Assembly: GCA_014529385.2 (NCBI GenBank)
Contig: CM043942.1
Span: forward strand, 32,604,969 to 32,668,968
Source: Adiantum capillus-veneris
Taxonomy: Eukaryota; Streptophyta; Polypodiopsida; Polypodiales; Pteridaceae
DNA length: 64,000 nt
Direction of reading: 5' to 3'
Shown here: piece by piece, positions 23,368 through 36,200 of the stretch
How the letters are laid out: each line of letters opens with the position of its first letter
Position numbering within the stretch: the stretch's first letter is position 1
Program-made: the position numbers and the translations under genes
Notes under the pieces: generated by a model
Database searches by the model: none
The model's input: the letters and a program-made list of their open reading frames with translations, nothing else
What the model was told of the DNA's origin: nothing

Positions 23368-26300
23368 ATGGCTGACAATAATCAAGAGAGTAGAATGAAC
23401 ATTGATAGCTTTGATTTTGCACATGAAGGTGCTAATGATGATGCTCCCATGTTTGTGAATTATCTCGTCACTAGGTTGCAACAAGCTATGGGCACCCCTG
23501 CTTTGCAAGCCGAAGTTACTCAACAACTTCGTGCTTATGGAATTTCCCTTCCTCTCCCAGAGGAGAGAGCTTAGGAGGCCTCTTGAAGAGACCCCCAAAA
23601 GAAGACTCTCTCCCATTCGAGAGGAGGAATCCAAAGAGAAAGAAAGAAATGATAGTCTAAGTTCTTGTGAAGATGTGGCTCCATGAAGATGGCGGTCTAG
23701 ATGATTGCCTACTCCTCCCAAGAGGAAAAGAGAAACCCATAGTCCTTCTCCTCATCACTCTGAAAGGCAAGAGAGGAAACAAAGGAAGAAAAGGGCTAGG
23801 AAGAGGTCACCCTCTTCTCCTTCTTCTTCACCTTCCTCCTCTTCCGATGAAAGTTATGGCTATTCTCCTAGAGAATACAAGAGGGGAGGACATCGCAAAT
23901 CATTTCCTGCATGGCGAAGGTCACAAAAGCTAAAGAAGTTCAAGGAGGGATGAAAGAGTATCTCTTTTCTCACCTATGATGGCACCTTTGGTGCTACTGA
24001 CAAAGTGTTGGCCTTCATCCAACAATTTGATGCGGCCTTTGGGGACGAGGGCTTCACAGAGTCCTCCAAGCTACGCCATGTAGCTATGCACTTCCAAAAA
24101 TCAGCTCGTCAATGGTGGGCTAGCCTTCGTGGCAATGGAGAAGCCCCAAAGACATGGAAAACTCTACGAGTTTCCATCATGAAGCAATTTCTTCCAAGTG
24201 ATACTAAAGATAAAGTTCTTATCGAATGGCACGGCTTGAAGCTCCTCTCTCATGAGTCTATCAACAAGTATGTAGACAAGTTTTGGGATTTACATCTCAA
24301 AGCTACTGTCTTTCAAAAGATAGACTTTGCCGAGCAAAGACAACAATCTTGTGCGGGATTACCTGAAGAGATGGCCGAATACATCAACTCTCAACGGCCC
24401 GGTACTATTACCGAAGTAATCCACCACACCATGGTTGCTTCACGCATCAATTTCCATCAAGGGGCTAGACGCAATGTCAAGCCCATGGAAAACAAAGATA
24501 AAAATGATGCAAAGGGAAAATCCAATGCTCAAAATAATTCCCAAGGCACTTCCAACAACAACAATAACAACAACAACAATCGGTCCAAGGAGAAGGGAGT
24601 TTACAAAGGTAAAAACAAACTCTCCCCTGAAGAGCTTGAAGCTTTTCACAAGGACTATAAGTGTTTCAAGTGTGGGGAGCAAGGACATGGCTATCGTTCT
24701 TGCCCCAAGAAGAATACTCGCAATGAGACTCCTAGGGCTTCCACCATCAAAGCTCCAAAAGAGGATGCTCATTGCAAAGGATCATCACTTTCCTATGCGT
24801 GGGGAAAGGTAAGAGAGAATGATGCCTTCATCTTGTTTGACCCAGGCTCTACTCTCAACTTCATATCAATAGAGTTGGCCACCAAGTTGGGCATTCAAGC
24901 TTTTGAGATGGGAGATATAGTAATAGCTGATGCAGCTTTCAAGGGACAACAAGCCTCCGTTACTCCCTAGATTGGGAAGTTGAGGCTTCATGTCCAAAGC
25001 TATGTCGACAAAGAAGACTTCTTCATCTCTCCTCTCCAACATCAGGATGTTATCCTAGGGGCACCATGGTTTGATCGCATGGCTGCCAACATGAAGTTCC
25101 CTGAAAGGAGAATTTATTTCACCTACAGGGGAAAGAACATGTATATAGATGCTAGTGAGCGTGGTCGCACTATTCCACTTGTAAATCCTCTTTCTTTTGA
25201 TAAATCAATGAAGAGCTCAGTTTCTACGTACATGATTTATGTCAAAGAGTCTCTAAAAGCTAATAATGTTTCATCAAATGAAAATGATAGGAATCAAGAA
25301 GAGTTAGACTTGTCTACTTTTCTAAAAGGATTCCAAGATGTGTTCATCGATGATATCCACATGGACCTACCTCCAAAACTAGGGGATGATGACCATCGTA
25401 TTGAGCTCCTTCCAGGAAGCTCACCGCCTAACAAAGCTCCTTATCGAGTCTCACAAGCTCAACAAGAGGAGATTATGAGGCAAGTACAGGAATTGGTAGA
25501 CAAAGGGATGGTGAGGCCTAGTTCCTCTCCCTTTTGTTCTCCAGTCCTTTTAGTGCAAAAGAAAGATGGTACATACCGTATGTGTGTGGACTATCGAGCA
25601 CTAAACCATATCACTATCAAAAACAGATTTCCCGTGCCTCGGGTAGAAGATCTGTTTGATAAGCTACAAGGCTCTACCTACTTCAGTAGGATTGACCTTA
25701 AGAGTGGCTATCATCAAATAAGGATAGTGGATGAAGATATCCTAAAGACCGCGTTTTGCACAACATTTGGTCTTTATGAATATCTAGTCATGCCTTTTGG
25801 CTTGACTAATGCACCAGCTACTTTCAATCGTCTCATGGAGAAAAGTTTTAGACCATATCGTAAATTCACTGGAGTGTTCTTTGATGATATCATCATCTAC
25901 TCCAAGTCGTTGGAGGAACATAAGCAACATCTCCAAGTGATTTTTCAAGCCTTGAGGGAGAACAAACTTTTTCTCAACCAAAAGAAAAGTGAATTCTTCC
26001 TTCAAGAGATTCAATATCTAGGTCATATTATCTCTCACGATGGTATTCGTATGGATCCATCAAAGTTAGAGGTAATAAAATAATGGCCTAACCCAAGGAA
26101 TCTACATGAGCTAAGAAGCTTTATTGGTATGTGTGCATACTATAGACGCTTCATAGCAAAATTCTCTCAAGTAGCAGGACCACTACACGACTTAACAAAG
26201 AAGAACATTAAGTTTGTATGGACTGCTAAGGAGCAAAATGCTTTTGAAAAACTCAAAGAGAAGCTTACTTCCCAACCAGTCCTCGTGCTTCCGGATCTCT

Positions 26301-28156
26301 CAAAGCCATTTGAGGTCCAATGTGATGCTTGTGGTGATTGCCTTGGAGCGGTTTTGCTTCAAGAAGGGCATGCCATAGCATATGAGAGAAGAAGGCTCAA
26401 TAGTGATGAACGATTCTTGGGCATTTATGAGAAAGAGATTTTAGCTGTTCTACATGCCCTAGACACATGGAAGCACTACCTATTGGGGACTCCATTTATC
26501 CTACGAACCGACCACCAAAGTCTCAAGTATTTCATGACCCAAACCAAGCTTTCAGACAAACAAATGAGGTGGGAAAATTTTCTTTCGCAATTTAATTTCC
26601 ATATTGCTCACATAGCTGGTAAGCACAATCAAGTTGCCGATGCACTTTCACGACGACCAAAAGTTAATACGGTGTCTATAGCTACTCACAATGATCTATC
26701 CTCTATGATAGATGAGTATGCTACTGACCCTGACTTTAGAGACATAATGTCAGCCCTTGCTTTGGGGAAGAAAGAGGAACCATTCACCTTGCAAGATGGT
26801 TATCTTCTCCACGGCAATAGGCTATGTGTTACCCATTCCCTTCGTGAGAAGGTTATGTATGAATCCCATGCTCCTCCATATGCAGGGCATAGAGGTATTC
26901 AACCTACTCTCCGAGGAGTAGAGACGTATTTCTATTGGCCTACCATGAAAGTGGACATACAAGAGTATGTTTCAAAATGTGTAGTATGCCAAAAGACCAA
27001 GTATGATAGAGGGAAGCAACTTGGATTACTCTAGCCATTGCCTATTCCAAATTCACCATGGGAGAGTATATCCATGGATTTCATCTTTGGATTACCCAAG
27101 TCTATCCATGGGAATACAGGAATATGGACAATAGTCGACAGGTTTAGCAAGCAAGCACATTTTATTCCTGTCAAAAAGACTATTAAGGCACATCAAATGG
27201 CAACTCTCTTCATATCTCAGATTTTCAAGCACCATGGATTACCCACATCCATCGTGTCAAATAGAGATCCTAGAATGACCAGTAATTTCTGGAAAGGTCT
27301 CTTTGAAAATCTAAGAACAAGATTGAATTTCTCTTCGGCCTATCACCCACAAACGGATGGCCAAAGTGAGATAGCCAATCTTACGATACTCGATCTACTC
27401 AAGACTTATGTTACCGAAGTAGATCAACGCTCACAATGGGAAAAGTATTTACCTCTAGTAGAGTATGCCTACAATAATACTGTCCATACTTCTATGGAGA
27501 AAGCACCTTTCGAGATCATAGAGGGAAGACCTAAAAGCCCCTTGCTACTCAAAGTACATGGGAATATCTTCGCCGCCGATGAGTATAGCCGTGACCTATA
27601 AGAATCTTTTCAAAAGATTTGGGAGGCTATAGCCATCTCTCAACAAAGGCAAAAAGTTGTTGCTGATAAGCACAGAAGAGCCTTAATGTTCAAAGAAAAT
27701 GATTGGGTCTTACTCAAGTTTCCTAAAGCTCGATTAAGGCAAACAACGGGCAAAAATCCTACGGGCCATCAAAAGTATTATGCTAAACTAGCAAAAAGAT
27801 ACTATGGTCCTTTCTAAATCTTGAAGTCCATCAATGAGATGGATTATCAACTCAAGTTGCCCAACCATTGGCTTATACACAATGCCTTTCATGTAAGCCT
27901 ACTTAAGCCCTACAAAGGAGAGCCACCAACTGAACCAATTATTGAAGACCCTCCCGAAGTTGAAGACCAAAAAGAGGTGCTACAACCCGAAGCTGTCCTT
28001 CGGCATGAAAACAAGGTACTACGACATGGTAAGATAATCCGACGGTATCTTATTAAGTTCAAAAATTATCCTTTTGACGATTCTAGATGGATGCAAGGAG
28101 TACAACTTAAGGATAGTATAAACCTTGTCAATGCTTACAATGCTACATTAGAGTAA
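23368..28156 (+). pseudogene. Gypsy H gag-pol with C-terminal chromodomain
   Basis: Starts at ATG 23368 (MADNNQESRMNID). A one-base frameshift near 23568 moves the frame; from about 23570 to 28156 everything is in one frame. Domains: retrotransposon gag (about 24005-24470), CCHC knuckle CFKCGEQGHGYRSC (about 24660-24705), protease LFDPGSTLNFIS (24833), RT with MCVDYRALN and catalytic FFDDIII (about 25880), RNase H with VQCDACGDCLGAVLL (about 26315), integrase zinc domain (HRG ... CVVCQKTK, 26890-27000) and core (SMDFIFGLPKS, SNRDPRMTSNFW, YHPQTDGQSE), and a chromodomain-like tail with YLIKFKNYPFDDSRW (about 28045-28095). In-frame stops: 23684, 23702, 23951, 24968, 26081, 27032, 27599 and 27815. 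Family homology places Gln or Arg at several of these, consistent with C-to-T decay. Confidence 0.93.
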
Positions 28157-28499
28157 GCAAATGTACAAATTTCTTTTAAATGACTCATGTTTCTGTCTTA
28201 TAAGACTAGTCCTCTTTTTAATTGTGCACAAATTTAACTAGAATGCATGCTTAGAATCATGTTTGTGATGACGACGTCTCTCAAACACCAAGTAGAATTT
28301 GTCACTCTACTTTGGGAGAATGAAATGGACTAAAGAGCAGACATGCTTGCGGCAGCTATTGGATTAGTCATCCATCTTGGAAAGATGTCGTAGGGTAAAA
28401 AAGGGATCCTCTACCCGCTAAGTACGATTGACTAATGACTAAGGCTTTATCTCTTCTACCTCATAGTCGAGGACGACTATGATTTCAAGAGAGAGGTAA
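28157..28499 (+). other. 3' non-coding region and polypurine tract, Gypsy H
   Basis: No frame. The last bases before the LTR (CAAGAGAGAGGTAA, 28486-28499) form the polypurine tract. Confidence 0.8.
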
Positions 28500-29080
28500 T
28501 GTCATAAAATCTAATATCTAACCAACCCAAATGATTTTCTCATATTAAATTGATCACTTAATGTGGGAGAATAAACGGGAACAAGTGTTAAGATATAGAT
28601 ATGTGCTTATAGATCTATCTCAACACAGGGCCAATAGTAAAGGGGCCCAAATGGGAGATGGTCTATCAAGAGCAAGGCTAACCAATGGAGCATAAGACCT
28701 TAGGGTTAGCTTCATTGAAGACCTCCAATAATGTGTGTAAAAGTCCTTTGACCTTAGGTAAGCTAGGGCTGAGCTTGCGGTGGGAACCCGGCCCAAACTC
28801 GAGGTGCTTGTCGTGCTTGCCCTGCTTGAGGTGCTTGTCATGCTTGAGGTGCTTGATTAAGATGCTTGAGGTGCTTGACTGGCTCCATGCTTGAGGTGCT
28901 TGACTTGGTGCATGATTAAGGTGCTTGAAGTGCCTTGAGAAGCTTGCCTGAGATGCTTGTGGGAACACCCCCTACTTCAAGTGCTTAGTCATGCTTGATG
29001 ACTAAGGGGCTTGCTCAACCAAAGTCAAAAAGATCCCTACAAGGAGGGGGGCGAGTCTACAAGGGGGGGGGATGAGAGAG

Positions 29081-29157
<77 letters not shown>

Positions 29158-30180
29158 GGGAAGCCCCAGCTTGAAGAGGCAGCAAGGACACTTGTCAAGT
29201 TCCTCCTCATGTTGCCCTCATGGTGTGCATGAAACCTATTGGTTGGCCACCCAAGGGGTCCAATGATAATAAAGGATATTTAATTAATTGATTTTGCATT
29301 TATCAAGTCCTCTCTCTCAAAGGGGAAAGGGGGACACTTGTCCCAAGGCTATCCCTGTTGCTTGTAATGGCTCCTGCTTGTGATTGGCTAGCCTTGGAGG
29401 GGTCCAATGAGCTTCAAGCATGAGCTACAAGGGGGGGTCGACCCAAGCAAGCTAGGGGGGTGCTTAGGGGGTATACTCACCCACACACACTCACAAACAC
29501 TCTCATTGTGTACTATGCAAAGTGCAAGAGCTCCCTCTGTTTCTCCAAGCAAGTAGAGGTTGAGAGCCTACACCAACACTCTTGGCTATGGAGTGCAAAT
29601 CCATCCAAGAGCCATGCTTCAATGCTTGAGCTTGCCATCTATTTATTCTTCATTACTATGCTATTATGTATGCTAGCACAAGAGTTATGATAAGTGAGGA
29701 GCTAGCTCTTTCTCGTATGAAATGTTTCTTCTTCCTCTTCCATACCCTCATTCCCTGCTAGCTCTCTCCACCTTCGAAGGTGTTTGAGGTCTTGGGACTA
29801 AGGCTTGGTATAGTTAAAGCTTTCTTCAAGTTTAGGTAATGCTATGATGGTGATGCATGAAGCTTTCCATCTTCATTGCTTCACCTAGGTCACAAGGAAC
29901 ACAAAGAATGTATTGTAACAAGTCTCTCTTTATGGGAGAAATCATAATACAAATGCCTATTGGAGGGGGGACCGGCTCCACATAAATCCGGTCCTCAACT
30001 GTTGTCATGTTCTCTAAATTCTCTCTCTTGCAAAAGTATTGTCTATGCCAAGTTAACTAATTGCTATGATTATGTTGCTATCTTCAATTATGTCAACCCG
30101 CTATGCTCACAAAATCATTTCTTGAAAGTACTCTTATTAAATTCCGCTACTCTCAAATTGAATAGGCAAATTCCATTACA
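28500..30180 (+). repeat. 3' LTR of Gypsy H
   Basis: 1681 bp, near-identical to 21321-22953. It differs mainly by a much longer (CA)n of about 38 units (29081-29156), a 4-bp indel and scattered substitutions. It carries the same GGTGCTTG-type minisatellite (about 28798-28965). Confidence 0.95.
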
Positions 30181-30185
30181 AAGTG

Positions 30186-31145
30186 TTTCCACTACAGGGC
30201 ATGGATGCTAGGCCGAAGTCTATGACTGACGATGAGTGGGAGGACTTGGATGAGCTTGCACGTTCGATGATCATGTTACACCTTGGTGAGTTTGTCTATT
30301 GCATTGGTTTGGATGCATGTACAACTAGAGAGTCATGGCAAAGATTGTGCAATGCTTTTGGCACAAATGAGTCTAGAGAGATGCCTACAGTCAAAGGACG
30401 ATCTTGCAGACATAGAGATGTTGCGTGTTGGCATTGTGGTCATACAGGGCATGTACATAGGCATTGTTTTTGGCGGATGAGACAGCAGAGGAGACATCAC
30501 AAGAGGGATGTTATCACTTTGGATGATGTGGGAGTAGATGTAGCATATGTGGCTACGCATGACGGAGATGTCGACTTTGCTTCCATGTTTACTCTTGACT
30601 TTCTTATGTCGGTTTTTGATGACACATTACCTTCACATTGGATACTAGATGTGAGTGCTAGGTTTCACGTCACGCCGAGTCGTGAGTGGTTTAGCACATA
30701 TGCTAGTGGTATGCTTGGACATGTGTGTCTAGCTAATGGTTCAATGCATGACATAGTTGGTGTAGGAGATGTCAGACTATTGTTGCCGAGTGGTGCAACA
30801 TACGTGTTGCGAGATGTACGCCATGTGCCAGGTTTGACACAGAGCTTGATCTCTGTGAGTCACTTACGAGACAGTGGATGCCAGGTAGTGCTGGATGAGC
30901 ACAGTTTTCGATTGCATCATGGACAGCTAGTCATAGCTAGAGGTGCTAGTGTTGGCACGATTCATGCGATGCGAGTACGTCATGTGCGAGACGGCACAGT
31001 TTTCGTGAGTACGCAGCCATGCAAAGAGATGAGGCATGTCTTCTTTGCGGATAGGTTGCATGATGCTCCAGTTTGTGAGCATGTTGAGCCAGTTGTGCAA
31101 CAGGGCATGTCATTTGTGGCTACGATGACGGATATGGAGCCGTGA
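30186..31145 (+). pseudogene. Copia gag and protease-like region, element C
   Basis: Continues gag after Gypsy H: MTDDEWEDLDELARSMIMLH and VYCIGLDACTTRESWQRLCN parallel MDEVEWSEMVELALSTIML and the AYEAWTKL region of element A gag. A CCHC knuckle CWHCGHTGHVHRHC lies near 30427-30468. The protease-like domain reads WILDVSARFHVTPSREWF (about 30640-30690), against WIIDSGASLHVS in element A, so the Ser-Gly of the DSGA signature is replaced; it should be inactive. Then come DVRHVPGLTQSLISVS and a segment equivalent to A up to VGTIHAMRVRHV. It stops at 31145. The integrase that follows in A is absent. The antisense copy C' shows the same DVSA change. Confidence 0.85.
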
Positions 31146-31636
31146 TTCAGTCATTCATGGATATGCTTAGGCCAGAGGCTGATGTATGTGAGTTAGAGCT
31201 AGGCATTGCTCTTACCACAGAGGGCTCAGGATAGACAGATGCTCTTGGTGTGCATGTGACACGCGATGGACACGAGGATGGATTCCAGGGATCGGAGTTC
31301 GGGTGTCAGGGTGATTTACATGAGTGGAGTTCTGAGCCAGATTTGACTGAGATGGTCAGATTGACAGATATTGCTAGGATTGCATCAGCATTCGGGAGTC
31401 TCATGTATGAGATACTCATCTCGAGACCCGACATTGCATTTGCAGTGGGAGCAGTTAGTTGTGCAGTGACTGACGTTGGCCTTGAGCATAGGGGTACTTT
31501 GCAGCGTATGGTGAGATACCTGCAGGATATGTGCGGCTTTGGTGAGGAGTATGGTGTCGATCGCTCTATACTTCCTCTACAATTAGAGCTGGATGCACAC
31601 AGATTCAGTGAGCCAGTGGTGGGCGTTGGCTGAGGT
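31146..31636 (+). pseudogene. C-family linker and RNase H connection piece
   Basis: Past a stop at 31143-31145 and a frame change the reading is SFMDMLRPEADVCELELGIA, then one stop, then a frame (31250-31636) with HVTRDGHEDGFQGSEFGCQ, MVRLTDIARIASAFGSLMYE and RPDIAFAVGAVS. The last part matches the Copia connection upstream of RNase H (GSLMYAMIATRPDIAFAV in element A). The RNase H catalytic blocks are missing. The linker has no recognised family but is conserved in C' (PEADACELELDIA). Confidence 0.7.
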
Positions 31637-31701
31637 CATACTTCTGATGGCCTTGTACAGGTTTTGTACGGTTTTCTATTCTCTCTCACGGCCACATTGG
31701 C

Positions 31702-31716
31702 CTTTACGTGGGACGT
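31702..31716 (+). other. Polypurine tract, element C
   Basis: TTTACGTGGGACGT directly before TGTTGGGG. It is preceded by CACATTGGC, which C' and A/B also share. Confidence 0.75.
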
Positions 31717-31987
<271 letters not shown>

Positions 31988-31992
31988 CTTCC

Positions 31993-32969
31993 CTCCTGCA
32001 CCTCTCCTTCTTCACCTTCCAAAGGCTCTCCCAGCCTTGGCTTCCAAGATGATGGCTTCCCAAAGCCCCGATTGCCAAAAGTTCTCCCATTTTACAAGAA
32101 AATGACTCCTTATATGGAGCTCCCATGCAGCTCACCATGGGCTCCTCTTGACTTTTGACCCCTCTATTACATCCCATTTAGCATATTCCATAAGGTGGTG
32201 ACACCTCCACAAGTGTCCAAGTTCATGGGTCCTGTTGATCTTTGTGATATTCTCAAGCACTACCGTGCCCTGGCCTTTGCCAGGCATGGGGAGAAGCCAT
32301 GTTTCTTACGAAGACCGATTCAAACTCAAGCCTTGCTTGACCGTTGTCTTCACAACCATGTTTGGTTTTTTCTCATACTTAAATTGCACAAGTATGGAAA
32401 GACTACTATGGAAGCACACACGTAGCTATCAAGCACAAAACAAAAATCAAGTGCGTACCTCATTAAGTACTCATGTTGACTCGCCTTGTCGTCGTAATAA
32501 CCAAATGAATTGCATTGAGGAGAAAATTGAGAAATACTTTGCTAGATACCGTTGCTTGGTGCATATAATACATCTATTGTTTTGCAATGGATGTCCTACT
32601 TCCTGCTGCTGAGGGCCTTGCCCAATCCGAATCCATGGTAGGATGTGATGTGTTTGGAATAGAAAAGAAGTACCTTGTAGAGAGTTCCCGAAGCATAGAA
32701 GTTTTGCCAAATTTGCAGCGTGGCAAAATCCAAATCGAGTTGAGTTTGAGCACAAAGAGATTGTGGAACTTGCAGAGCTTGTTGACCAAACCCTTCTTAA
32801 GAGGGTATGCCTACAAGAGGGGTGTGTGCTCGTGGTGGGTACACACCCTTAATCAACTAATTTGGCCAAGTTGGGTGGCCCTTGGGCACCCACTATGTGA
32901 AAAAGAAAGGGTAATAGCGATGGCGGGCTCTACTGCAGAGTAGCGCGAGGAAGAAAGGGAGAACTAGCA
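31993..32969. other. No recognisable gene
   Basis: Several open frames of 70-125 codons cross this stretch, but none carries a motif I can name. It lies between elements C and A. It may be partly internal sequence of the F-family element whose LTR is at 38761. Confidence 0.4.
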
Positions 32970-32974
32970 CACTG

Positions 32975-33166
32975 TGAAGGAGTACAAGCGGATGTGCGAC
33001 ACGAGAGAGTGTGCGAGAAGAAGAGCACGACGATATGGTCAACTCGCTCTATTGTAATGTGTAGAGCATAGTGAGTTCTTATTAGGTTTTTACAAAAGAA
33101 TATGTGTACATACCTGGCGGCCCGCCCACTTACCTGGGCGATCACATTGGGCTTTATACCCCAACA
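32975..33166 (-). repeat. 3' LTR of element A
   Basis: 192 bp; minus strand TGTTGGGGTATAAAGCCC ... CTTCA. The purine run GTGGGAGGT precedes it at 33167-33176. Confidence 0.95.
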
Positions 33167-33178
33167 ACCTCCCACTTA
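33167..33178 (-). other. Polypurine tract, element A
   Basis: Minus strand TAAGTGGGAGGT, immediately upstream of the 3' LTR, the start point of plus-strand DNA synthesis. Confidence 0.85.
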
Positions 33179-33255
33179 AAGTCCAATGTGGTACTTTAAG
33201 TGTAAGAGAAGCTACTATACAAGCTAATATACAAGAGATGTAGAGAAGTGATGTA

Positions 33256-36200
33256 CTACCCTACACCTAACTGCTTGCGGAAATGCGCAAAGATTTCTGA
33301 GGGAAGTCCTTTTGTAAGTAGATCAGCAGGATTTTCTATGGTGTGAACTTTGACAAGCTGAATTTTCTTATCCTCGAGCATTTACCTGATGAAATGATAC
33401 TTCACATCCACATGCTTTGCCTTTGAGTGATAAACTTGATTGCGAGCCAATTGTATAGCACTTTGACTATCACAATATAACACAGGCATCTCTTCTTTGA
33501 TTCCCAAATCTGTTACTAGTCGATTAAGCCAAATTGATTCTTTGCATGCCTTTGATGCTGCAACATATTCAGCCTCTGTAGTAGACTGAGTAACACAATC
33601 TTGTAATCTAGAACGCCATGATACTGCTCCACCAGCCAATGTAAAGACATACCCTGACGTAGACCTTCGGTTGTCTAATTCACCTGCATAATCTGAGTCT
33701 GTAAAACCCTTTACACTTAGCTCCTGACTCCCATAGCATATACACATACTCTTTGTAGCTTTCAGGTATCTCAATATTCCTTTCACTGCCTCCCAATGTT
33801 TCTTGCCTAGGTTTGACATGTATCGACTTACTACTCCCACTGCAAATGCAATGTCTGGGCGAGTAGCAATCATTGCATACATCAAACTACCCACTGTAGA
33901 CGCATATGGAATCTTATCCATTTCAGCATAATCTTCCTCAGACACAGGACAATCTTGTTTGCTAAGTTTCACATATGGTGGCAGTGGAACACTCAATGCT
34001 TTTCCCTTCTCCATATTGAAACGTTGCAAAACCTTGTCAATATACTCTGTTTGAGATAACCAAATCAACTTCTTTGATCTGTCTCTCTCAATGCGCATAC
34101 CAAGTATATGACTTGCCTCACCCATGTCTTTCATGTCAAACGATTTTGCCATCTTTGACTTCAAAGCTGAAATTTCTTCCAAGTGCTTGCCAGCAATCAA
34201 CATGTCATCCACACACAAAATAAGGATCAGCCAACTGCCATCCTTAGCCTTCTTTGTATATAGACAGTGATCGAACTCACTACGTTTGTAGCCTTGAGAA
34301 AGCATAAACTTGTGGAAATTATGGTCGCATGCCCTCGGTGATTGTTTTAAGCCATAAAGACTCTTTAACAACTGGCATACCAAATCTTCCTTGCCTTTCT
34401 CAACAAACCCCTTTGGCTGCTGCATGTAAATTTCCACATCTAAATCACCATGCAAGAACGCTGTCTTGACATCCATTTGGTGCAACACCAAATCTTATAT
34501 GGTAACCTATGCAAGAAAGCATCTCAATGTAGTCATCTTGACCACCGGAGAGAAGACTTCATCAAAGTCAATGCCTTGTTCTTGCTTAAAGCCCTTGGCA
34601 ACAAGCCTTGCTTTATATTTTGGCTGACTATCATGCGCCGTGACCTTATACCTATAAACCCATTTACAAGGTAGAGCCTTTTTGCCCTGTGGTAATTTAA
34701 CTAGCTTCCATGTCTGGTTTTTATGCAGAGCTGTCATCTCTGACTACATGGCCAATTGCCAATTCCCGGAGTCCTTCATTTGCACTGCTTCCTTGTAACA
34801 TGAAGGCTCATTGCAATCAGTCAGCATGACATAGTTCATAGATGGAACAAACCGATCAGGAGGTTGCGTGATACGTCCAGATCTAGGCAAAATAGGTGGC
34901 TCAGGCTCAGCCACAACCTGTGGTTTCAATCTATCCTGTCCTTGCTCCTCTTGAGCCCTGACATTTTGTCTTGCACGTGCATGTCCATCTTCTTGGAAGA
35001 CAACTCTTCTAATCTCCTCAACCCTCTCTGGTTTAGAATGATATTTGGATTCATTAAAGTGAACATCATTGCTGTGGATAACCTTTCTGGATTCGGGATC
35101 CCAAAGTGTGTACCCCATCTCACCAGAATTACCATAGCCTAGAAAGATGCACTTTCTACTCTTTGGCTCAAGTGTGTTCCTAAATTCCTTTGAAACGTGA
35201 GTATATGCCTCACAACCAAAGACTCTGAGATGCTTGTATGAGGGCATTTTGCCTGACCATACCATCTCGGGCACTGAATCCTTCTGCAAGACCTTTCTAG
35301 GAGATCTATTTATAAGATGAATAGTTGTTGATACAGCTTCAACCCAAAACCTAGTTGGTAGCTGTGCATTAGACAACATACTTCTGACCTTCTCTTGTGT
35401 GGTCCTATTCATCCTCTCAGCAACACCATTTTGAGGAGGATTGTAAGGAGCAGTAAGTTCATGTTTTATACCTTTTGACTCACAAAAGTCCTGAAAGGCC
35501 TTTGAAACATACTCTCCACCATTTTTAGTGCGTAAGCATTTAAGCTTCTTGCCACTCTGATTCTCCACAAGTGTCACAAATGTTTTGAAAACAGTAAACG
35601 TTTCATCCTTGTGCTTGAGAAAGTAAACCCATACTTTCCTCGAGTAATCATCTATAAATGTCATAAAGTAAGAAGCTCCCCCTAGAGATAGGTTAGGCAT
35701 AGGCCCACACAAATCACTATGAACAAGTGCCAACTGTGTATCTCTTCTACTGCTTCTATGCTTATGTGGCTGCTGTGTTTGCTTACCATACAGACAATGT
35801 TCACAGAATTCAAAATCATTAAATGAAAAGCCATGCAAATAACCAGAACGAGACAAGATTTCCATTCCCTTCTTGGACATATGTCCTAACCGGCTATGCC
35901 ACAAAGAAACGTTTGGCTGCTCGGTTTCATTGATTACATTTTTAGGGACATTTGATACATAAATCATGTAAATTCCTCCAGACTTTACTCCAGGTGCTAC
36001 TGTCATAGAACCCTTGGATATCTTCCACATTTTCTGTCCAAAAGTGGTGACGTAGCCAGCATCATCAAGTAAAATTGTGCTGATCAAGCTCTTTGTAATA
36101 GCGGGAACATGTCTCACATTTTTCAGCATGAAAGAAGAGCCATTCTGAAACTTCAATTGAACATCTCCAACACCTAAGATCTCACATGTCTGCCCATTGC

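Larger units (their letters stand above)
21321..30180 (+). mobile_element. Chromovirus-like Gypsy element H
   Basis: An 8.86-kb complete LTR element with AAGTG target duplications at 21316-21320 and 30181-30185, inserted in element C gag. LTRs are 1633 and 1681 bp. It has a canonical primer site and polypurine tract and a full gag-pol, broken by eight in-frame stops and one early frameshift. The LTRs are nearly identical outside a CA tract, a 4-bp indel near 28756 and a few substitutions. Confidence 0.95.

Noticed and set aside
23684-27817. U-to-C RNA editing repairing TAA/TAG/TGA stops, as in fern organelles
   Set aside because: Attractive because many stops are at Gln or Arg codons, but this editing is known from organelles, and other stops here (at Leu, Tyr and Glu codons) could not be repaired that way.
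32587-32943. 118-codon plus-strand frame MDVLLPAAEGLAQ
   Set aside because: No motif, no partner copy and transposon surroundings; not supported as a gene.
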